DNA from: Deltaproteobacteria bacterium | GTDB lineage: Bacteria; Desulfobacterota; Desulfobulbia; Desulfobulbales; BM004 | NCBI GenBank assembly: GCA_019312985.1 | Contig: JAFDCC010000111.1 | Coordinates: forward strand, 1-7,407 | Length of the DNA stretch: 7,407 bases | Direction: 5' to 3' | Shown here: positions 5,654 through 7,407 of the stretch, one piece after another | Numbering within the stretch: the stretch's first letter is position 1 | Layout of the letters: the number at the start of each line of letters is the position of its first letter | Translations under genes and position numbers: made by a program | Notes under the pieces: generated by a model | What the model saw: the letters and a program-made list of their open reading frames with translations, nothing else | The model's database searches: none | Told to the model about the DNA's origin: nothing

Positions 5654-5845
5654 ATGACAGAAGAACAAGAATACAACAAGGGCGGATATGAATCTCTCGT
5701 ATGGATACGGGATAAAGACGGCCGGGAGTATGCCTGTACGGCCGAGGCCCTGAAGGGCAACATCAAGACGAAAGAGGAGCTGAGCGAAGAGGAAAAGGCA
5801 AGCTGCATGGATGTTAGCCAGCTTGTCGGGACCGAACGCTGGTAA
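5654..5845 (+). CDS. Small acidic protein, second of a tandem paralogous pair (63 aa)
   Basis: This is a paralogue of the preceding gene, with a longer, acidic N-terminus (MTEEQEYNK). The shared elements are GGYES (10-14), VW, a D-G turn, EYAC (25-28), LKG (33-35), EEL, C51 followed by MDV, and a terminal GTERW. The middle segment (residues 36-50) is the divergent part. Both cysteines are kept. AGGAGG (5641-5646) lies seven bases before the ATG, again a very strong ribosome site. An AATTGCA/TGCAATT inverted repeat (5579-5585 with 5611-5617) lies in the 94-bp gap between the copies. A strong terminator follows 29 bases after the stop. The pair looks like a local duplication kept under selection; the function is unknown. 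Confidence 0.8.
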   Translation: MTEEQEYNKGGYESLVWIRDKDGREYACTAEALKGNIKTKEELSEEEKASCMDVSQLVGTERW

Positions 5846-5863
5846 ATATGACACATGGTATCA

Positions 5864-5968
5864 CCTGCCGGGACAAAAACTCCGGTATGCCCCGTGGAAA
5901 AGGGAAACAGCCGGAGTTTTTCCCATGGAGACCGTGCCGCAATCTAACGGAGCCTTTCTCCCGGCAGG
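5864..5968. repeat. Nested inverted repeat around the terminator
   Basis: An outer perfect 10-bp pair, CCTGCCGGGA (5864-5873) with TCCCGGCAGG (5959-5968), encloses the 11-bp terminator stem. The left arms are almost contiguous (one base apart), but the right arms are 37 bases apart. In layout this resembles the element at 3948-4014, although the sequences differ. It may be one composite hairpin or two alternative stems. Confidence 0.55.
5875..5921. terminator. Intrinsic terminator after the small-protein pair
   Basis: AAAAACTCCGG (5875-5885) pairs perfectly with CCGGAGTTTTT (5911-5921) around a 25-base loop, giving a GC-rich stem ended by a T-run on the plus strand. The A-run on the other side means it could also act on minus-strand transcripts. 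It separates the small-protein genes from blc. Confidence 0.75.
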
Positions 5969-5989
5969 CCCCAAAACCCCTACGCGCTC

Positions 5990-6003
5990 CTGTTTAAAAA
6001 CAG
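5990..6003. promoter_or_regulatory. Palindrome immediately before the blc start
   Basis: CTGTTT-AA-AAACAG is a perfect 14-bp palindrome ending two bases before the blc ATG, where a ribosome-binding site would be. It could be an operator or a small RNA hairpin restraining translation. The spacing does not match the E. coli LexA box. Confidence 0.35.
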
Positions 6004-6004
6004 T

Positions 6005-6571
6005 ATGGACAGTAAATGGATCTTTTGCACCCTGGCGTTGCTGGCACTGGTAATGGGCGGCTGCCTGGCCAAGGAAAGAGGCCCCATGAAACCCCTGGAA
6101 ACTGTAGATGCAGTCGATTTGGAGCGCTATGCCGGCCAATGGTTTGAAATTGCGAGGTATCACCACAGGTTCCAGGAGGGTTGCGTCGGCAGCCGGGCGA
6201 CCTATACCCTCCGCAATGACGGCAAAATAACCGTGGTCAACGAGTGCTACGAAAAATCGTTTTCCGGCAGGCTTCGTTCGGTAAAGGGAAAGGCCTGGAT
6301 AACCGACAGGAAGACAAACGCCAGGCTCAAGGTCTCTTTTTTCTGGCCCTTTGCCGGAGATTACTGGATCATTGACCTTGGCAGGGATTACGAGTATGCC
6401 GTTGTCGGCCACCCCGACCGGAAATACCTCTGGGTCCTGGCGCGGGCACCTGAGATGGATGAGGAAGTTTACGAGGCCATCCTGAAACGGCTGCAAAAAC
6501 AGGATTACGACACGACAAAGCTGATCAGAACAACCCACCCGAAAGGAAAGCAGGCCAATGACACTGAATGA
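6005..6571 (+). CDS. blc: Bacterial lipocalin lipoprotein (Blc family)
   Basis: Bacterial lipocalins are beta-barrel lipoproteins, usually anchored to the inner face of the outer membrane, that bind lysophospholipids or fatty acids. The 188-residue product begins with a lipoprotein signal (hydrophobic 5-17, VMGGC with C20 as the lipidated residue, +2 Leu favouring the outer membrane). The lipocalin GxW block follows (LERYAGQWFEIARY, 39-52), then ATYTLRNDG, KVSFFWPFAGDYW, and the late family motif HPDRKYLWVLAR. Blc of E. coli is 177 residues. The start has no obvious Shine-Dalgarno but is the only ATG that gives a complete signal peptide. The last 14 bases overlap the next gene in another frame. 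A cysteine pair (C59, C80) could form a periplasmic disulfide. Confidence 0.93.
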   Translation: MDSKWIFCTLALLALVMGGCLAKERGPMKPLETVDAVDLERYAGQWFEIARYHHRFQEGCVGSRATYTLRNDGKITVVNECYEKSFSGRLRSVKGKAWITDRKTNARLKVSFFWPFAGDYWIIDLGRDYEYAVVGHPDRKYLWVLARAPEMDEEVYEAILKRLQKQDYDTTKLIRTTHPKGKQANDTE

Positions 6572-6959
6572 GTATCTTAGCAACGTAACCGGTTATGGAA
6601 TTCTGGCAACTGCAGACAGAGAGGGGCGGGTTGATGCCGCAATCTACTCTAAGCCCCATACCCTCAAAGACGGCACCCTCGCCTTCATCATGCGGGACCA
6701 CCTGACCTATCACAATATCAGCGAAAATCCTCATGCCAACTATCTTTTTATCGAGGATGGTCCCGGATACAGGGGAATACGGCTCTTTTTAAAAAAAGTC
6801 CGGGAGGAGAATGACCCAGCCCTGGCCGACAAAATGACACGGCGCCACCTGACCCCTGAAGAGGACCGGGCCAGGGGTCCCAAATACGTCGTCTGTTTCA
6901 GCCTGGAAAAAATTCTCCCCCTGATAGGTAGCGGTTCCCCCGGCATCGACACTCCATAA
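6558..6959 (+). CDS. Pyridoxamine 5'-phosphate oxidase family (FMN-binding split barrel) protein
   Basis: The 133-residue protein belongs to the small split-barrel flavoprotein group. Recognisable parts are YGILATADREGRVDAAIYSKPH (13-34), the AFIMRD strand (42-47) and the segment NPHANYLFIED-GPGYRGIRLFLKK (57-80). Such proteins bind FMN, or sometimes F420 or heme; the substrate here is unknown, and it is shorter than true PdxH, so pyridoxal phosphate synthesis is unlikely. The ATG at 6558 overlaps the end of blc by 14 bases, so the two genes are co-transcribed and probably translationally coupled. The only purine-rich site (AAAGGA, 6542-6547) lies about ten bases upstream. The C-terminus is proline- and glycine-rich (GSGSPGIDTP). 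Confidence 0.85.
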   Translation: MTLNEYLSNVTGYGILATADREGRVDAAIYSKPHTLKDGTLAFIMRDHLTYHNISENPHANYLFIEDGPGYRGIRLFLKKVREENDPALADKMTRRHLTPEEDRARGPKYVVCFSLEKILPLIGSGSPGIDTP

Positions 6960-6964
6960 AAAGG

Positions 6965-6992
6965 CGCTCCGGCCTCATATTGCGGCAGAGCG
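6965..6992 (-). terminator. Weak hairpin downstream of the split-barrel gene
   Basis: CGCTC (6965-6969) pairs with GAGCG (6988-6992). On the plus strand A's follow, so it would not terminate there. On the minus strand the stem is followed by CCTTTTT and could act weakly on transcripts arriving from the DUF2867 gene. Confidence 0.25.
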
Positions 6993-7005
6993 AAAAAAAG
7001 AACTG

Positions 7006-7027
7006 TTGCCGGCGTCACAGCCGGCAA
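7006..7027 (+). promoter_or_regulatory. Perfect hairpin just upstream of the 71-aa gene's ribosome site
   Basis: TTGCCGGC (7006-7013) and GCCGGCAA (7020-7027) form a perfect 8-bp stem with a six-base loop, nine bases before AGGAGG (7036-7041). There is no T-run, so it is more likely an mRNA stability or processing element, or a binding site, than a terminator. Confidence 0.4.
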
Positions 7028-7048
7028 ACCCTGACAGGAGGCACAAGG

Positions 7049-7264
7049 ATGAAAACCTGCAGCTTGAATGACTTTATGGCGGAAATAAATCCGTGGCTTG
7101 ACAATGACTATATCAAAGAGGCCCACATCGACGCCAAGGGCCGCTTTGTCCTGCAGTTCCGGGACGGCACGAAAAATGTCTACTATATTGACGACTGCAA
7201 CGAGGCCCAGGTCAAAAAAGTACTCAAGGATTTGCAGGGCAAAGGAATCTCCGTAAGCGACTAG
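7049..7264 (+). CDS. Small protein of unknown function (71 aa)
   Basis: No family is recognised with certainty. The 71-residue sequence reads as helix (NDFMAEINPWL), then strands with a turn (IKEAHIDAKGRFVLQFRDGTKNVYYIDD, residues 22-49), then a helix (EAQVKKVLKDLQGKG). This suggests a compact alpha-beta domain. It has two cysteines (C4, C50) and no signal or membrane segment. AGGAGG (7036-7041) seven bases before the ATG fixes this start; a TTG at 6980 would read through the upstream hairpins. It may share a transcript with blc and the split-barrel gene, 89 bp upstream, since no plus-strand terminator is seen between them. It converges on the DUF2867 gene with ten bases between the stops. 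Confidence 0.72.
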   Translation: MKTCSLNDFMAEINPWLDNDYIKEAHIDAKGRFVLQFRDGTKNVYYIDDCNEAQVKKVLKDLQGKGISVSD

Positions 7265-7274
7265 CAGGCCGGCA

Positions 7275-7407
7275 TTAGCCCTCTGCAGCCGCCTGCCTGA
7301 CGATTTTTTCCGCCAGGTCCTGAAACACGAGGTTGTGGAAAAGCATGGTTGAATACCAGTAAAGCCTGCCCATGAGGCCGCGCGGGTAAAAGTGGGCGGT
7401 CTGAATC
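7275..7407 (-). CDS. C-terminal end of a DUF2867/SDR-like protein (partial)
   Basis: Only the last 43 codons lie in the window; the gene enters from the right edge and stops with TAA at 7277-7275. The visible sequence contains HFYPRGLMGRLYWY, followed by a FHNLVF segment and DLAEKI. That is the characteristic end of the DUF2867 domain, often found alone or behind an NAD(P)-binding YbjT-like short-chain dehydrogenase domain. The N-terminal part and the catalytic function cannot be judged from this fragment. Codons and amino-acid pattern support a real coding end, not an accidental frame. Confidence 0.78.
   Translation of the reverse strand, partial: IQTAHFYPRGLMGRLYWYSTMLFHNLVFQDLAEKIVRQAAAEG

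Noticed and set aside
5990..6003. LexA (SOS) box before blc
   Set aside because: CTGT and ACAG are separated by six bases, whereas the E. coli-type site needs eight, and deltaproteobacterial LexA sites differ; kept only as an unassigned palindrome.
5861..6583. Minus-strand open frame (240 codons) opposite blc
   Set aside because: blc on the plus strand has clear lipocalin motifs and a lipoprotein signal, and the opposite frame also covers the terminator; a shadow frame.
1..7407. tRNA, rRNA, CRISPR array, insertion sequence or phage genes
   Set aside because: No cloverleaf-like segment, regularly spaced repeat, transposase or integrase motif was seen on either strand.

Overview
The window looks like chromosomal DNA of an anaerobic deltaproteobacterium in the broad sense (Desulfobacterota, perhaps Desulfobulbales or Desulfuromonadales). 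The evidence is an HdrC/MvhD/MetV electron-transfer gene set, a PAS–LuxR regulator of a style common in sulfate reducers, and small acidic proteins. Genes are GC-rich, with AT-rich promoter gaps at 897-1085 and 5217-5376. The taxonomic call rests on recognising protein families, not on a marker gene.

Layout. bioD (dethiobiotin synthetase, +) sits at 183-896. A hairpin/T-run and a good sigma70-type promoter follow, then a tightly packed plus-strand operon at 1086-3864. Its genes are an HdrC-like protein carrying an extra two-cluster ferredoxin module, mvhD, metV, mobB and mobA, with gaps of 26 nt or less or with overlaps. A 248-bp gap rich in inverted repeats leads to a 64-aa protein gene (4113-4307) whose Shine-Dalgarno can pair with its own leader. 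A minus-strand PAS–LuxR regulator (4365-5216) converges on it. The regulator diverges from two tandem paralogous small-protein genes (5377-5559 and 5654-5845), which end at a strong intrinsic terminator. Then come a lipocalin lipoprotein (blc) overlapping an FMN-binding split-barrel protein, a 71-aa protein of unknown function, and the minus-strand C-terminal end of a DUF2867-type protein running off the right edge.

How the genes may work together. MetV is the non-flavin partner of MetF-type methylenetetrahydrofolate reductase in the methyl branch of the Wood-Ljungdahl pathway. MvhD and HdrC-like proteins are the iron-sulfur wiring of heterodisulfide-reductase complexes. The flavin protein HdrA and MetF itself are absent here. 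The HdrC-like protein instead carries a C-terminal ferredoxin module resembling the one at the end of HdrA, so the trio may be a flavin-free electron relay to or from a MetF encoded elsewhere. MobA and MobB make and handle the bis-MGD cofactor needed by formate dehydrogenase, so the operon may join both ends of C1-folate metabolism. These links are inference. The most notable items are the HdrC/MvhD/MetV/Mob operon, the paralogous pair ending in GTERW, and several structured non-coding elements.
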